From assembly GCF_002002735.1 (NCBI RefSeq), contig NZ_MUNY01000042.1, positions 186,001 through 250,000 of the forward strand: a stretch of 64,000 nucleotides of DNA, given 5' to 3'. The notes beneath the pieces were generated by a model. The model ran no database searches. It saw only the letters and a program-made list of their open reading frames with translations, and had not been told where the DNA came from. The translations under genes were made by a program, and so were the position numbers. Shown here piece by piece: positions 50,330-60,952 of this stretch (position 1 is its first letter; every line of letters starts with the position of its first letter). Source of the stretch: Algoriphagus sp. A40. Lineage in GTDB: Bacteria > Bacteroidota > Bacteroidia > Cytophagales > Cyclobacteriaceae.

Positions 50330-51609
50330 TTACACCCCAGGAAATTCAAAGCGTCAAGCAGCGATTCGGAATCATTGGAAATAGTCCCCTGCTCAACCAG
50401 GCCATTTTGGTTGCAATGCAAGCCTCTCCTACCGACATGACGGTGCTAATTACTGGGGAAAGCGGAAGCGGAAAGGAAAGTTTTTCCAAGATTATTCACT
50501 CTCTTTCTCTAAGAAAGCATGGGAAATTCATCGCGATCAACTGCGGTGCCATCCCCGAAGGAACGATAGATTCGGAGCTTTTTGGTCACGAAAAAGGATC
50601 TTTTACAGGTGCTCACGAAGCCCGAAAAGGTTACTTTGAGGTGACGGACGGAGGTTCCATATTTCTTGATGAAATCGGTGAGATGCCACTGGGAACTCAA
50701 GCCCGCTTGCTCCGCGTCCTTGAAAATGGAGAATTCATTAAAGTAGGTTCCTCGAAAGTTCAAAAGACAAATGTTCGGGTCATCACCGCGACCAACGTCA
50801 ATTTGCTCAAGGCTGTGGAAAAAGGAAAGTTTCGGGAAGATCTCTATTACCGACTGAATACGGTGCCAATTTATGTTCCCCCATTGCGTGAGCGCGGTGA
50901 AGATGTAGTGCTGTTGTTCCGCAAATTCACCGGGGATTTTTCGGAAAAGTATAAAGTCAGACCTATCAGTCTTGACTCTGAAGCACAAACAGCTTTGATG
51001 CGCTATGCCTTTCCGGGCAATATCCGCCAGCTAAAAAATATTGCAGAGCAGATTTCCCTGTTGGAAGAAAACAGGGAAGTTAATGCTCCGACCTTGGCCA
51101 AGTATCTCCCTGCGGATGCTGCCAGACTCCCGATGGCTTTGGGTTCAGGAGGATCGGATCATTCTGAATTTTCTGAACGGGATTTACTTTACAAAGTCCT
51201 TTTCGATATGAAAAAGGACATGAATGACCTCAAAAAACTGGTTCTGGAATCCTACCAAAACGGAGGAATCAATTCCAATATTATGCAGAAACATCAAGGG
51301 CTTTTCGAAGACCTTGATTCAGGTTTTTCCCAAAAAGAAGCAGTGGAAAGTGGATCATCTTTCCAGGTTCCTTTGGTTTTGGAAGCCCAGAAAAATGCTT
51401 CCATGAACAATGAAGATTACGAAGAGGACGTTATTGAGGACATTGTTCACGAAGAAGATGACAATTCGCTTTCTCTGGAAAAAAAGGAAAAAGAGATGAT
51501 CCTCAAAGCCCTCCGAAAGCACAATAACAAAAGAAAATACGCGGCAAGTGATTTGGGGATTTCTGAGCGGACGCTTTATCGAAAGATCAAACAGTATGAA
51601 ATTGAATAG
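50326..51609 (+). CDS. Sigma-54-dependent transcriptional activator (AAA+ and Fis-type HTH, no receiver)
   Basis: 427 aa. The AAA+ domain has Walker A GESGSGKE at 44-51, the sigma-54-contacting loop GSFTGA at 91-96 (usual form GAFTGA), Walker B DEIGEM at 115-120, and the ESNIRQ-like [13 protein letters not shown]. There is no N-terminal sensor domain: ATPase starts within the first 20 residues, so control must be by expression or by a partner. An acidic stretch ([18 protein letters not shown]) separates the ATPase from the C-terminal Fis-like helix-turn-helix ([28 protein letters not shown]). Its ATG overlaps the miaB stop by 4 nt, and the lptE start overlaps its own end by 14 nt. A -24/-12 promoter is present before groES downstream. 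Confidence 0.9.
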   Translation: MITPQEIQSVKQRFGIIGNSPLLNQAILVAMQASPTDMTVLITGESGSGKESFSKIIHSLSLRKHGKFIAINCGAIPEGTIDSELFGHEKGSFTGAHEARKGYFEVTDGGSIFLDEIGEMPLGTQARLLRVLENGEFIKVGSSKVQKTNVRVITATNVNLLKAVEKGKFREDLYYRLNTVPIYVPPLRERGEDVVLLFRKFTGDFSEKYKVRPISLDSEAQTALMRYAFPGNIRQLKNIAEQISLLEENREVNAPTLAKYLPADAARLPMALGSGGSDHSEFSERDLLYKVLFDMKKDMNDLKKLVLESYQNGGINSNIMQKHQGLFEDLDSGFSQKEAVESGSSFQVPLVLEAQKNASMNNEDYEEDVIEDIVHEEDDNSLSLEKKEKEMILKALRKHNNKRKYAASDLGISERTLYRKIKQYEIE

Positions 51610-52132
51610 GCGTTTTGTTTCATTACTGACTTTGGTTTTGCTGGGTTTGCAGGCCTGTTCGGTCAAGTACAGCTTCACCGGTACCAACATCAATTACGAA
51701 TTGGTGAAGACGTTTTCGGTCGAAAACTTCTTCAACGATTCCGGTGGAGGTCCTGCCAACATGGAGCAGCGATTTACAGAAGCCATCAAAGAGTATTATC
51801 AACGGAACACCCAGCTTGAACTGGTCCGGACAAATGGCGATTTGCAGTTTGCGGGTGCAATCAGCAGGTATTCTCTGACGCCACAAGCGGCAGTTTCCAG
51901 CGGTGACCCTAATCTTCCTGATCGAGCCGGCCAAATGCGGCTGACTATTTCCGTTGATGTGGATTACATCAACCTTAGCAATGAAGAGGAAAATAAAAAG
52001 CAGACCTTTTCCTTCTTCAAAGACTACGATCCACGCAACGTCACCTTGCTGGATGTGGAAAATCAGCTGGTAGAGGAAATTTTCGAAGTAATCATCCAGG
52101 ATATTTTCACCGCTACAGTAGCCAACTGGTAA
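51596..52132 (+). CDS. lptE: LptE-like lipoprotein (LPS transport to the outer membrane)
   Basis: 178 aa from the ATG at 51596, which lies within the end of the activator gene and gives the leader [21 protein letters not shown] with lipobox LQAC (18-21). It then reads YSFTGTNINYELVKTFSVENFFND, typical of Bacteroidota LptE. LptE plugs the LptD barrel during LPS insertion. The rest is a mixed alpha/beta domain with VDYINLSNEEENKKQTFSFFKDYD. It belongs to the fixed block with secG and the 248-aa gene. Confidence 0.8.
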   Translation: MKLNRRFVSLLTLVLLGLQACSVKYSFTGTNINYELVKTFSVENFFNDSGGGPANMEQRFTEAIKEYYQRNTQLELVRTNGDLQFAGAISRYSLTPQAAVSSGDPNLPDRAGQMRLTISVDVDYINLSNEEENKKQTFSFFKDYDPRNVTLLDVENQLVEEIFEVIIQDIFTATVANW

Positions 52133-52162
52133 TTTTGCTATATTCAATCCAAAACCCGGAAA

Positions 52163-52909
52163 GTGAACGCAACCCAATTCCTTGACTTAATCCAAAAGGC
52201 TGACAGGCTTGAAAAAGCCGATTTTCTTCAGCTCAAGAAAGTGCAGGAGAATTTCCCCTACTTCCAGATTCCGCATGTGTTAGCTGCGCGGTATGAATTT
52301 TTGAAAAGTGATGGAAAAAAGAGTCAGTTGCTGGCGCAGGCTGCAATTACAAGCCCGAATAGGATTTGGCTGAAAAAACTGATTGAAAAGCCGGTTTCCG
52401 AGGGTTTTCATACTTCCCAAATCAAGGTAGACTTTCTTCCGGAGGATACTGAAAACGGCCAAAATCCTGCAAAACGCACCGAATCCCTCAAGAATCTGGG
52501 GATGCAACTTAAAGGTTTGACTCCGGAAAATGATGAACCAAAAACCGAACCCGCCAAGCGAAAAAAACGCCCCGTTCACAAAGATGATCTGATCGAAACC
52601 ATCAAGCGGAGAGAAAAGCGAGTAATCGTGGACACTAAGCAAAAAGAGCAGATCGATATGATCAAAGCTTTCAGCAAAAAGGAATTCAAACTGGCCACGA
52701 TAAAAGAAATCGAAGCCAATCAAAATACCGAAAACCTGGCTGAGTCCAGCACCAAACTCCACGACAACCTTATGTCAGAGTCATTTGCCAGGATTTTGAT
52801 CAATCAGGGAAAAAAAACCATGGCCCAGGAAATTTATGAGAAGTTGATTTTGAAGTTTCCGGAGAAAAGGGCTTACTTTGCGGACTTAATTGAAAAACTG
52901 AAAGAATAA
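52163..52909 (+). CDS. Conserved hypothetical protein of the secG-groEL block
   Basis: 248 aa from a GTG at 52163. The N-terminal FLDLIQKADRLEKADFLQLKKVQENFPYFQIPHVLAARYEFL is helical and resembles a peptide-binding or tetratricopeptide start. The middle is charged and low-complexity (PENDEPKTEPAKRKKRPVHKDDL). The end AESSTKLHDNLMSESFARILINQGKKTMAQEIYEKLILKFPEKRAYFADLI is a TPR-like helical pair. No signal peptide. I know it only as a conserved Bacteroidota gene between lptE and secG; its function is not established. It is 10 nt before secG. Confidence 0.65.
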   Translation: MNATQFLDLIQKADRLEKADFLQLKKVQENFPYFQIPHVLAARYEFLKSDGKKSQLLAQAAITSPNRIWLKKLIEKPVSEGFHTSQIKVDFLPEDTENGQNPAKRTESLKNLGMQLKGLTPENDEPKTEPAKRKKRPVHKDDLIETIKRREKRVIVDTKQKEQIDMIKAFSKKEFKLATIKEIEANQNTENLAESSTKLHDNLMSESFARILINQGKKTMAQEIYEKLILKFPEKRAYFADLIEKLKE

Positions 52910-52919
52910 TTAACCTCAT

Positions 52920-53279
52920 ATGTTTACAGTATTGATTACTATTATTTTGATTTTGGCAGTGTTGCTGATCCTGGTGATCTTGGGCCAAAATTCAAAAGGC
53001 GGTGCCGGCGCGGCATTTGGAGGCAGTGCTTCCCAGATTATGGGAGTGACCCGTACAGGAAATGTCCTGGAAAAGGCCACCTGGGTTTTGGCAGTGTCTA
53101 TTCTGGTTTTGTCTTTGGCATCTTCAGCGTTCTACACCAGCAGCCAACCAAACCAGTTTTCTTCTCCAAACATTGAAAGCGCGAAGCAGCAGGTAGTTGC
53201 TCCGGCATTCGGAGAGCCAAGCCTTCAGCCTGCCACAGACACCACTTCAACTCCAGAAGCAGATACCACAGGAAATTAA
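52920..53279 (+). CDS. secG: Preprotein translocase subunit SecG
   Basis: 119 aa. Two TM helices (VLITIILILAVLLILVILGQ and ATWVLAVSILVLSLASSAFY) flank the SecG loop KGGAGAAFGGSASQIMGVTRTGN, which is diagnostic. The polar Ser/Thr/Pro tail is longer than in E. coli and may extend into the periplasm. SecG is part of the SecYEG channel in the inner membrane. Its ATG is 10 nt after the previous gene, and a terminator follows. Confidence 0.93.
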   Translation: MFTVLITIILILAVLLILVILGQNSKGGAGAAFGGSASQIMGVTRTGNVLEKATWVLAVSILVLSLASSAFYTSSQPNQFSSPNIESAKQQVVAPAFGEPSLQPATDTTSTPEADTTGN

Positions 53280-53300
53280 TCCTTCTATTAAATCCAAAGA

Positions 53301-53329
53301 AAAAAATCCCGCCGAAAGCGGGATTTTTT
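53301..53329. terminator. Bidirectional terminator between secG (+) and the 235-aa gene (-)
   Basis: Stem AAATCCCGC (53304-53312) with GCGGGATTT (53318-53326), 5-nt loop, longer A and T runs on both sides. The minus-strand gene's stop codon begins at its right edge. Confidence 0.88.
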
Positions 53330-54036
53330 CATTTTATCTGCTGCAAAACCAAGCGCTTGGATATAGGAATCAAGGTTTCTTCAATAGGAACACAATGGGG
53401 ACTATGAAGCCTCCAAGTAGCCGGATTGGGCAGTTCTTTGACCTCACGGATCAGTTGCATTTTTAGCTTTTCAAGGGTATTCACCAAAGTCTTCTGAAAA
53501 ATCCCGACCAGCCAAAAACTGATACTCCGGAATTTTTCACCAGCCATCTGAAGGAAATTTGATTTGTACCGAAATGCATGAATATCAGAACGGGATTCCT
53601 GAGTAATCAGGATATATCCTTCCCGATTGTAGATCGGCTGGATTCCCACCGGTTCAAATTCAACTTGCTCCTCCACAAAATTGTAAATGGATTTTCCATC
53701 CTCAATCTGAGAGGCAATTCTAGGCAAAGCATATTCAGTGATTTGGGAAATTTCCTTCATTATCTCCCCGTCTTCTACCTTAGGTTCGAATTGGAGTTGA
53801 GCATTTTGAAGGTCAATTCCATTGAGAGCTTTGGGAAACAACTTGCTCAATTCGGTTTTGCCTGAAATCAATTCATGCAAAACCCGATGATGATCGATCA
53901 GGTCTGACAGCATTGGATACAATTTGACAGCCTGAAACTCCCTATCGGCTTCCTGCAAATAAGCCAGCAATTGATACTTCTTGTACTCGAAATCGATCAG
54001 CCCTTCGGTGATCCAGTTCTTTGGTAATGTTTTCAT
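53329..54036 (-). CDS. Conserved hypothetical protein
   Basis: 235 aa, soluble, mostly helical. KYQLLAYLQEADREFQAVKLYPMLSDLIDHHRVLHELISGKTEL and RIASQIEDGKSIYNFVEEQVEFEPVGIQPIYNREGYILIT are the clearest parts. It carries no known catalytic motif. It sits on the opposite strand within the secG-groEL block, converging with secG and divergent from groES across a 224-bp spacer. I recognise it only as a protein of Cytophagales type, and its function is unknown. Confidence 0.6.
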   Translation of the reverse strand: MKTLPKNWITEGLIDFEYKKYQLLAYLQEADREFQAVKLYPMLSDLIDHHRVLHELISGKTELSKLFPKALNGIDLQNAQLQFEPKVEDGEIMKEISQITEYALPRIASQIEDGKSIYNFVEEQVEFEPVGIQPIYNREGYILITQESRSDIHAFRYKSNFLQMAGEKFRSISFWLVGIFQKTLVNTLEKLKMQLIREVKELPNPATWRLHSPHCVPIEETLIPISKRLVLQQIK

Positions 54037-54099
54037 AGGTGAAAATGGTTTGACATAAAATACGGAATTCTGACATTTTTTACATGTTTATGAGAAAAT

Positions 54100-54187
54100 T
54101 TGACAGGCTTTTTTGACAAAAATGTAAGCCAGTGACGGAAAAATGCAGAGCAATTACAGCCGATTTGTCAGCCTTTTTGGCAAAAAG
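54100..54187 (+). promoter_or_regulatory. Repeated TTGwCAGsC-type elements upstream of the groES -24/-12 site (possible enhancer sites)
   Basis: TTGACAGGCTTTTTTGACA (54100-54118) and TTGTCAGCCTTTTTGGCA (54165-54182) are imperfect direct repeats 65 bp apart. A further TGACA is at 54071-54075, and a palindrome CTTTTT-GGC-AAAAAG lies at 54173-54187, just before the -24 element. Such sites at -35 to -120 are where a sigma-54 activator would bind. The link to the activator gene at 50326 is inference. Confidence 0.4.
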
Positions 54188-54192
54188 ACCCT

Positions 54193-54207
54193 TGGCACAG
54201 GAAGTGC
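54193..54207 (+). promoter_or_regulatory. Predicted sigma-54 (-24/-12) promoter of groES-groEL
   Basis: TGGCACAGGAAGTGC has the invariant GG and GC dinucleotides exactly 10 nt apart, with TGGCAC a perfect -24 half. The -12 half reads GTGC rather than TTGC. It lies about 54 nt before the groES ATG. A sigma-54 activator is encoded in the same block. Vegetative promoter boxes are not obvious in the spacer. Confidence 0.55.
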
Positions 54208-54260
54208 TAATAGGGCAATAGCGTTTTAATCTAAAATCTAACCTTAAACAATTTAATACT

Positions 54261-54539
54261 ATGTCAAACGTAAGCATCAAACCTCTTGCAGACCGAGTTT
54301 TGGTACAACCAGCTGCAGCAGAAGAGAAAACTGCTTCGGGACTTTATATCCCGGACACTGCCAAAGAAAAACCTCAAAAAGGAACTGTAGTAGCAGTAGG
54401 CAACGGTAAAAAAGATGAGCCCTTGACTGTAAAAGTGGGAGACACTGTTTTGTACGGAAAATATTCCGGTACCGAACTTAGCGTAGAAGGTAAAGATTTC
54501 TTGATCATGAGAGAGTCTGACATCTTCGCTATTCTTTAA
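54261..54539 (+). CDS. groES: Co-chaperonin GroES
   Basis: 92 aa with all family marks: [43 protein letters not shown], mobile loop around [11 protein letters not shown], and [32 protein letters not shown]. It caps the GroEL ring as a heptamer. A 40-nt gap precedes groEL. The ATG comes right after the AT-rich leader TTAATACT. Confidence 0.97.
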   Translation: MSNVSIKPLADRVLVQPAAAEEKTASGLYIPDTAKEKPQKGTVVAVGNGKKDEPLTVKVGDTVLYGKYSGTELSVEGKDFLIMRESDIFAIL

Positions 54540-54572
54540 TCAACCAATCAAAATCAACAACTGAAAACTTAA

Positions 54573-56210
<1,638 letters not shown>

Positions 56211-56230
56211 TCCAAATTCCATCAAAATTG

Positions 56231-56259
56231 AAAGGAGGTCCAATGGGCCTCCTTTTTTA
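56231..56259 (+). terminator. Rho-independent terminator of groES-groEL
   Basis: An 11-bp stem AAAGGAGGTCC (56231-56241) with GGGCCTCCTTT (56245-56255), one T-G pair, 3-nt loop, then a run of six T. Confidence 0.9.
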
Positions 56260-56382
56260 TTTACCTGATTTATAGGGTTTGTATGGTTACCAAAATAAAA
56301 ACAGCGCAAAACCTTTCTTAGGCAATTGGAATAATTGTATTTTGGTATAATTGCACGACTTAACACCCGATATCAAATTTTA

Positions 56383-56769
56383 ATGGTTCGCTTTGATGCT
56401 GTTTTTTTAGTAGACGATGACCCCATCAATAACCTGATCAATAGGCGACTCTTGGGCAAAACTGGCATTAGTGATCGGATTGAGGAGTTTTTGGGGGGAG
56501 AAGATGCACTTGAAAAAATCAATGAGCTAAAACCGGAGGACAGCCTGATTATTTTTTTGGACATCAATATGCCTGTATTAAATGGCTGGGAATTTTTAAA
56601 CAAATATCTGGATACCTATTCACATCGGAATGATAAAATAATTATCCTTTCGAGCTCCATCGACTTTCTGGACAGACAAAAAGCAAATGGATATCCAATC
56701 GTTTCTGGTTTCCTGGAGAAGCCTTTGACTCTGGAAAAGATCAGCAGTCAAATGGAACAGTATACCTGA
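56383..56769 (+). CDS. Single-domain response regulator
   Basis: 128 aa from the ATG at 56383; a longer frame begins with a TTG and non-homologous residues. Receiver features: acidic cluster VDDDP (10-14), phospho-acceptor D60 in IIFLDINMP, switch Ser in ILSSS, and Lys in GFLEKPL. The PINNLINRRLL word is typical of the small Bacteroidota receivers that work with hybrid kinases. No output domain. It has no kinase beside it; its partner is elsewhere. Its stop is 6 nt from the convergent hydrolase gene. Confidence 0.88.
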   Translation: MVRFDAVFLVDDDPINNLINRRLLGKTGISDRIEEFLGGEDALEKINELKPEDSLIIFLDINMPVLNGWEFLNKYLDTYSHRNDKIIILSSSIDFLDRQKANGYPIVSGFLEKPLTLEKISSQMEQYT

Positions 56770-56775
56770 GTTACA

Positions 56776-57900
56776 TTAGTCCATTACCTTATCCAGCCGC
56801 TGCCAGATATCCCTCATCATCAAAAATGGCACAAGCGCATCGCCCCCTGAACTTCCCATTCTGACTATTACGAGATTCTGGGAAGGAATAACCATCAAAA
56901 ACTGTCCGTTTTTTCCCATCGCCTGATACATATCAGCCGGGGCTTGAGGAATTAAAGAACCGGGAATTACAGTCTGAGGTCCTGGAACCATATAAGAAGC
57001 TTTACCATTCAGCCAGGTCAGGTATCCATAGCTCAGATTTAAATTCTGGGAAGTTTGGGACATTTTTTCAAAAAAATCCCCTGACCAAATGGCTGTTCCA
57101 TTCCAGTTTCCCTCTGCAAGCATCAGCAATCCAAACCGTGCAAAAGATCTTGCATCAGAATAGAAGACATTGTTCAATCCGGTTTGTTGCCAAAAACCCT
57201 TCATTCCAATTTTGTCACCCAATTTTTCTTTGAAATAGCTTTGATAATCCTTGCCTGTCGCCTTGACTACCACCTTCTCCAGCAAAGTGTATGTAGCATT
57301 GTGGTAACTCCAGCGGGTACTAGGCTTTGCAAGGTATTTCAGATTTTCAGGAGCTGGATCATCCAGATTTTCAACCTTATCGTCAATTCCAGTTGTCAAA
57401 TTGATGTGATGAATCAAGCGGATATCTCGTTCCTGATTTAAAGACATTGAAGTCCAGCCTTCTCCTAAATACTTTTGGGTTCGGTCATCGATGTCCAGCA
57501 GCTTTTCCTGTTGTGCAATCCCGACCAAAGTCGCTGTGAGGGTTTTTCCAGCGGAGGCCCAATACCAATAGGAGTTTTGGTCCATCTCTCCTACTCCAGT
57601 CAACTTGGCACCCCAATATTCCTCCACCACAATTTTCCCGTCTTTCAAAATGATAAAAGCCCGCGTGTCCTGAGTAGGCAACCAGGCAAGCAATTCAGCC
57701 AGTTCGGTCTGATTCCATCCCAATTCAGCTATTGGCTTTTCCTCCCAAACAGAGGATTCATTTGGAGGAAAATAAAGATCGGACGCTGGGTTTGGTGCGG
57801 GCTTTTGTGCCTCTGCGCAACTGAAAGCAAGAAAAGCCCAGCATCCAAGTACTATTTTGAACAAAGTGAAAAGTCGAAAGAAAGGAAGGCCGGACTTCAT
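56776..57900 (-). CDS. Beta-lactamase-fold serine hydrolase lipoprotein
   Basis: 374 aa. Signal sequence with lipobox AFSC (C28). The catalytic SxxK is S116-A-G-K119 in YWASAGKTLTATL and YxN is Y199-H-N201 in SYHNATY. The HGG-like KTG equivalent may be in VRMGSSGG. GSLIPQAPADMYQAMGKNGQFLMVIPSQNLVIVRMG matches 6-aminohexanoate-dimer-hydrolase-type enzymes. It probably hydrolyses a peptide or ester in the periplasm. It begins 3 nt after the S10 carboxypeptidase stop, forming a two-gene operon with it. Confidence 0.88.
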   Translation of the reverse strand: MKSGLPFFRLFTLFKIVLGCWAFLAFSCAEAQKPAPNPASDLYFPPNESSVWEEKPIAELGWNQTELAELLAWLPTQDTRAFIILKDGKIVVEEYWGAKLTGVGEMDQNSYWYWASAGKTLTATLVGIAQQEKLLDIDDRTQKYLGEGWTSMSLNQERDIRLIHHINLTTGIDDKVENLDDPAPENLKYLAKPSTRWSYHNATYTLLEKVVVKATGKDYQSYFKEKLGDKIGMKGFWQQTGLNNVFYSDARSFARFGLLMLAEGNWNGTAIWSGDFFEKMSQTSQNLNLSYGYLTWLNGKASYMVPGPQTVIPGSLIPQAPADMYQAMGKNGQFLMVIPSQNLVIVRMGSSGGDALVPFLMMRDIWQRLDKVMD

Positions 57901-57903
57901 GGA

Positions 57904-59412
57904 TTATTTTCTTAGAGTGCCTTCAATGAATTTCTTCAAATCCTCACGGAAAAGTTTTGCCGAAGGCAAATGGGTGTACATCATGTGACCTGCCTCGTAA
58001 TACGTCATGATGATCCGATCAGTGGCGGACTTGGGCAGGTCAATATGAGAAATCGAGTGCTCGACCCCATGAAAAACAGTAGCCAAATCATAATACCCAT
58101 TCATAATCAGAATTTTGACATTCGGGTCTTTACTCAAGGCATCAGTCATTTCCGGAACGGTGGTCACCGCGGCATCGGCTCCCCAGTAGTTGTTGCCCTG
58201 ATGCTTCCAGTCCCACTTAAATCCCTCTTTTGAATAGGCCGAAGTGGCATAAAGCAAGTCCTTGCTTACCCCCAGGCTACCGTGAAAGTAGTCCAAAAAG
58301 CCCATCGTGTAAGCTGGTGAAATTGCATCACTTTGAGGATCTGTGAATGAATTCATAGACATAGGATCAATATTGATCCCCTTGTATCTGGAATCCAACC
58401 GGCCTACAGTCTCGCCACCGGAGCGAAGAAGCTCCTGAAAGTACTCTCCCGAATTGAGTTTGAGGTCTGCTCTTTTCCAAACTTCCAAGGAAATCCCGGT
58501 GTAATCCTGAAGCTTTTGTGCCACTGCATTTTTCTCTTCTTCCGAAATTCTGTTTCCTTTATAGAGGGCGGGAGCATAATGATTTTCAGTAAAGTTTCTC
58601 ACTTCCTGAACAAAAGTCGGCAAGTCTGAACTCTTATTTGCCAATTTATCATGGTACCAGCTTGTAGCCGCCATGGTCGGCAGGTAAACGATGTAAGGCA
58701 AGTCTTCGTTCGGAGCAAAAAAGAGGGTACGCAAATCAAACACCGCCGAAACCATAATTACTCCATTGAGCGCATAGCCATTTCCAAGTAGGTAGCTCAT
58801 CACTCCCGCATTTCTAAAAGTTCCGTAGCTTTCACCGAGAATGTATTTTGGGGAATTCAGACGGTCGTGGGCCTTCAGAAACTGCATAATAAACAAGCTA
58901 ATGCTTCTGATATCCTGATCTACGCCCCAAAAATCAGCTCCTTTTGCCTCCCCTATCGGAACACTTAATCCAGTCCCCACTGGATCCATCATTACAACAT
59001 CTGCTACATCCAGGATCGAAAATTCATTGTTCACCAACTCATAAGGTGCCGCTTGATTGTAATTTGGGTCGTCAACTACAATTCGTTTGGGGCCCATGAT
59101 TCCCATGTGAAGCCAATAGGAGGAGGAACCCGGACCTCCATTGTATGCAAAAACTATGGGACGGTTTTTCTCTGGGTTTTCTTTGAAATAAGCCGTAAAA
59201 CCAAACAGCGCGATAGGCTTGTTGTTTTCGTCTTTGAGCTCCATCGTTCCTGCTTTTGCGTTGAGGCTGATGGTCTTCCCATCAATCGTGACAGACTGCT
59301 TGGATTCAAAAACCTGGGCTGTCGGCTGAGGGGCCGGAGTCTGCTCTTTTTTCTCCTGAGCCATCGAAACACTTCCTAAAAATAGGAAAACAAGTAAAAA
59401 TCGGACTTTCAT
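57904..59412 (-). CDS. Secreted serine carboxypeptidase (S10 family)
   Basis: 502 aa. Signal peptide (MKVRFLLVFLFLGSVSMAQ). S10 marks: substrate-binding NGGPGSS at 91-97, VMMDPVGTGLS, nucleophile elbow GESYG with Ser195, acid in NGYYDLATVF, and His in YEAGHMMYTH. It cleaves the C-terminal residue of peptides outside the cytoplasm. It is first in the operon with the beta-lactamase-fold hydrolase, so the pair may process peptides together. The leader is 126 nt and contains a REP-like palindrome further on. Confidence 0.92.
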   Translation of the reverse strand: MKVRFLLVFLFLGSVSMAQEKKEQTPAPQPTAQVFESKQSVTIDGKTISLNAKAGTMELKDENNKPIALFGFTAYFKENPEKNRPIVFAYNGGPGSSSYWLHMGIMGPKRIVVDDPNYNQAAPYELVNNEFSILDVADVVMMDPVGTGLSVPIGEAKGADFWGVDQDIRSISLFIMQFLKAHDRLNSPKYILGESYGTFRNAGVMSYLLGNGYALNGVIMVSAVFDLRTLFFAPNEDLPYIVYLPTMAATSWYHDKLANKSSDLPTFVQEVRNFTENHYAPALYKGNRISEEEKNAVAQKLQDYTGISLEVWKRADLKLNSGEYFQELLRSGGETVGRLDSRYKGINIDPMSMNSFTDPQSDAISPAYTMGFLDYFHGSLGVSKDLLYATSAYSKEGFKWDWKHQGNNYWGADAAVTTVPEMTDALSKDPNVKILIMNGYYDLATVFHGVEHSISHIDLPKSATDRIIMTYYEAGHMMYTHLPSAKLFREDLKKFIEGTLRK

Positions 59413-59468
59413 ACTGCTGAGATTTTTGGTGGTTGGATTGAATTAACTGGTTGCAAGATTATCGAGTT

Positions 59469-59526
59469 GTCAGGCTGAGCGAAGTCAAAGCCGGACTAAG
59501 CGGGCTTCGACTCCGCTCAGCCTGAC
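59469..59526. repeat. REP-like palindrome (GAGCGAAGTC family)
   Basis: Two 24-nt arms (59469-59492 and 59503-59526) are reverse complements at 22 positions with a 10-nt loop. Each arm contains the core GGCTGAGCGAAGTC, also present at 6674-6803. It sits between the convergently placed ends of non-coding leaders of the S10 gene and the amidohydrolase gene (both minus), 12 nt after the latter's stop, and could act in termination or mRNA stability. Confidence 0.75.
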
Positions 59527-59538
59527 TCATAAACCTGC

Positions 59539-60816
59539 CTACTGCTTATAGATTTTCCCTTCTTTCATTACAAAAGTCACGTCTTTCATGGCTTTGATAT
59601 CCTCGTCTGGATTTCCGGATACGGCAATGATATCGGCAATTTTCCCAGTCTCGATGGTTCCTAGTTTTTCCTCAATGCCCAAAAGTTGAGCGGCATTTAG
59701 CGTGGCAGATTGAATGGCCTCGAGATTTGGCATCCCAACCTCGGTCATGTAAATGAACTCCCGGTAATTTTCCCCGTGGGGAAAAACCCCAGCATCCGTT
59801 CCAAATGCGATTTTCACACCTTTTTTATAAGCTTTGGCAAAAGTTTGCTGGATCTGTGCCCCGATTTGCATGGCTTTGTCCCGAACGACCGGAGGGTAAT
59901 ACCCCGGAATTTTGGCGTATTCAGCCGCTGACATTCCTGCTGTCACGGTGGGAACATACCAAGTCCCGGCGGATTTCATCATTTCCATGGTCTCCTCGGT
60001 CATCATCGTACCGTGTTCGATGGAATGGATTCCAGCTTTAACTGCTCTTTTCATTCCTTCATCTCCATGTGCATGGGCTGCCACATGAATTCCAAAATCC
60101 TTGGCAGTCCGAACCACAGCATCGAGCTCATCCTGTTGAAACTGTGGTGCTGAACCGTCTCTGGCCACTGATAACACTCCCCCGGTTGCAGTCACCTTGA
60201 TCACGTCTGAACCGTACTTTACAGCTTGACGAACTGCCTTTCGGGCATCAGCTTCTCCGTTGATCACCCCTTCATCCGGTCCCGGATCCCGCATCAGATC
60301 CCTTCGGACTCCATTGGTCGGATCAGCATGACCACCTGTTGGAGCAATGGATTTTCCTGCTGTATAGATTCTCGGACCCACAACCAAACCGCTGTTGATG
60401 GCATTACGCAAAGCAATATTCACCCCCGATCCGCCGAGATCCCGAACGGTCGTAAAACCAGACATTAAAGTTATATGCGCATAAGGCAAAGCCTTGTAGG
60501 CAACATCTGCTTCATTGTCCCGGAAACCATCCAGATAGCGGGTTGGGCTGGTTTGACTTTCGATATGCACGTGCATGTCCATCAGACCAGGCATAACGGT
60601 GGCATTTTTGAGATCAACCGTTTTGTCTTCAGTTCCTCCGCTTTGGTAACCGGACGATACCGAAAGAATCTTATCTCCTTCCACCACAATCGTCTGTTCG
60701 TTCAGGACTTTCTTGGTTTTCACATCGATCAAACGACCTGCATGGATGTAAGTTTTTTGGGCAAAAACTGAAAGGGAAAGCATCAGGACAACGCCTGAGA
60801 GTAAAATTTTCTTCAT
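59539..60816 (-). CDS. Secreted amidohydrolase (imidazolonepropionase/prolidase-like)
   Basis: 425 aa. Signal peptide (MKKILLSGVVLMLSLSVFAQ). Metal-dependent amidohydrolase ligands in order: HxH in PGLMDMHVHIE, carboxylated-Lys candidate in DVIKVTATGG, His in VAAHAHGDEG, His in IEHGTMM, and catalytic Asp in FGTDAGVFPHG. This set fits the dinuclear subgroup with Xaa-Pro dipeptidase and related peptidases. It may hydrolyse dipeptides or imides in the periplasm, near other secreted peptidases. The gene starts 136 nt after the GNAT gene. Substrate unresolved. Confidence 0.88.
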   Translation of the reverse strand: MKKILLSGVVLMLSLSVFAQKTYIHAGRLIDVKTKKVLNEQTIVVEGDKILSVSSGYQSGGTEDKTVDLKNATVMPGLMDMHVHIESQTSPTRYLDGFRDNEADVAYKALPYAHITLMSGFTTVRDLGGSGVNIALRNAINSGLVVGPRIYTAGKSIAPTGGHADPTNGVRRDLMRDPGPDEGVINGEADARKAVRQAVKYGSDVIKVTATGGVLSVARDGSAPQFQQDELDAVVRTAKDFGIHVAAHAHGDEGMKRAVKAGIHSIEHGTMMTEETMEMMKSAGTWYVPTVTAGMSAAEYAKIPGYYPPVVRDKAMQIGAQIQQTFAKAYKKGVKIAFGTDAGVFPHGENYREFIYMTEVGMPNLEAIQSATLNAAQLLGIEEKLGTIETGKIADIIAVSGNPDEDIKAMKDVTFVMKEGKIYKQ

Positions 60817-60952
60817 GGGTAATAGGATTGGTGGTTGTGCTAAGTAAGATAAACCAATATTCGAGGATTGAAAAACCGTGCAAAAAAATGAAGCAGGTGA
60901 AAAGACGGAAGACTGTATCGGGAGACCTTTTTAAACTTTACCCTTTAAATTC

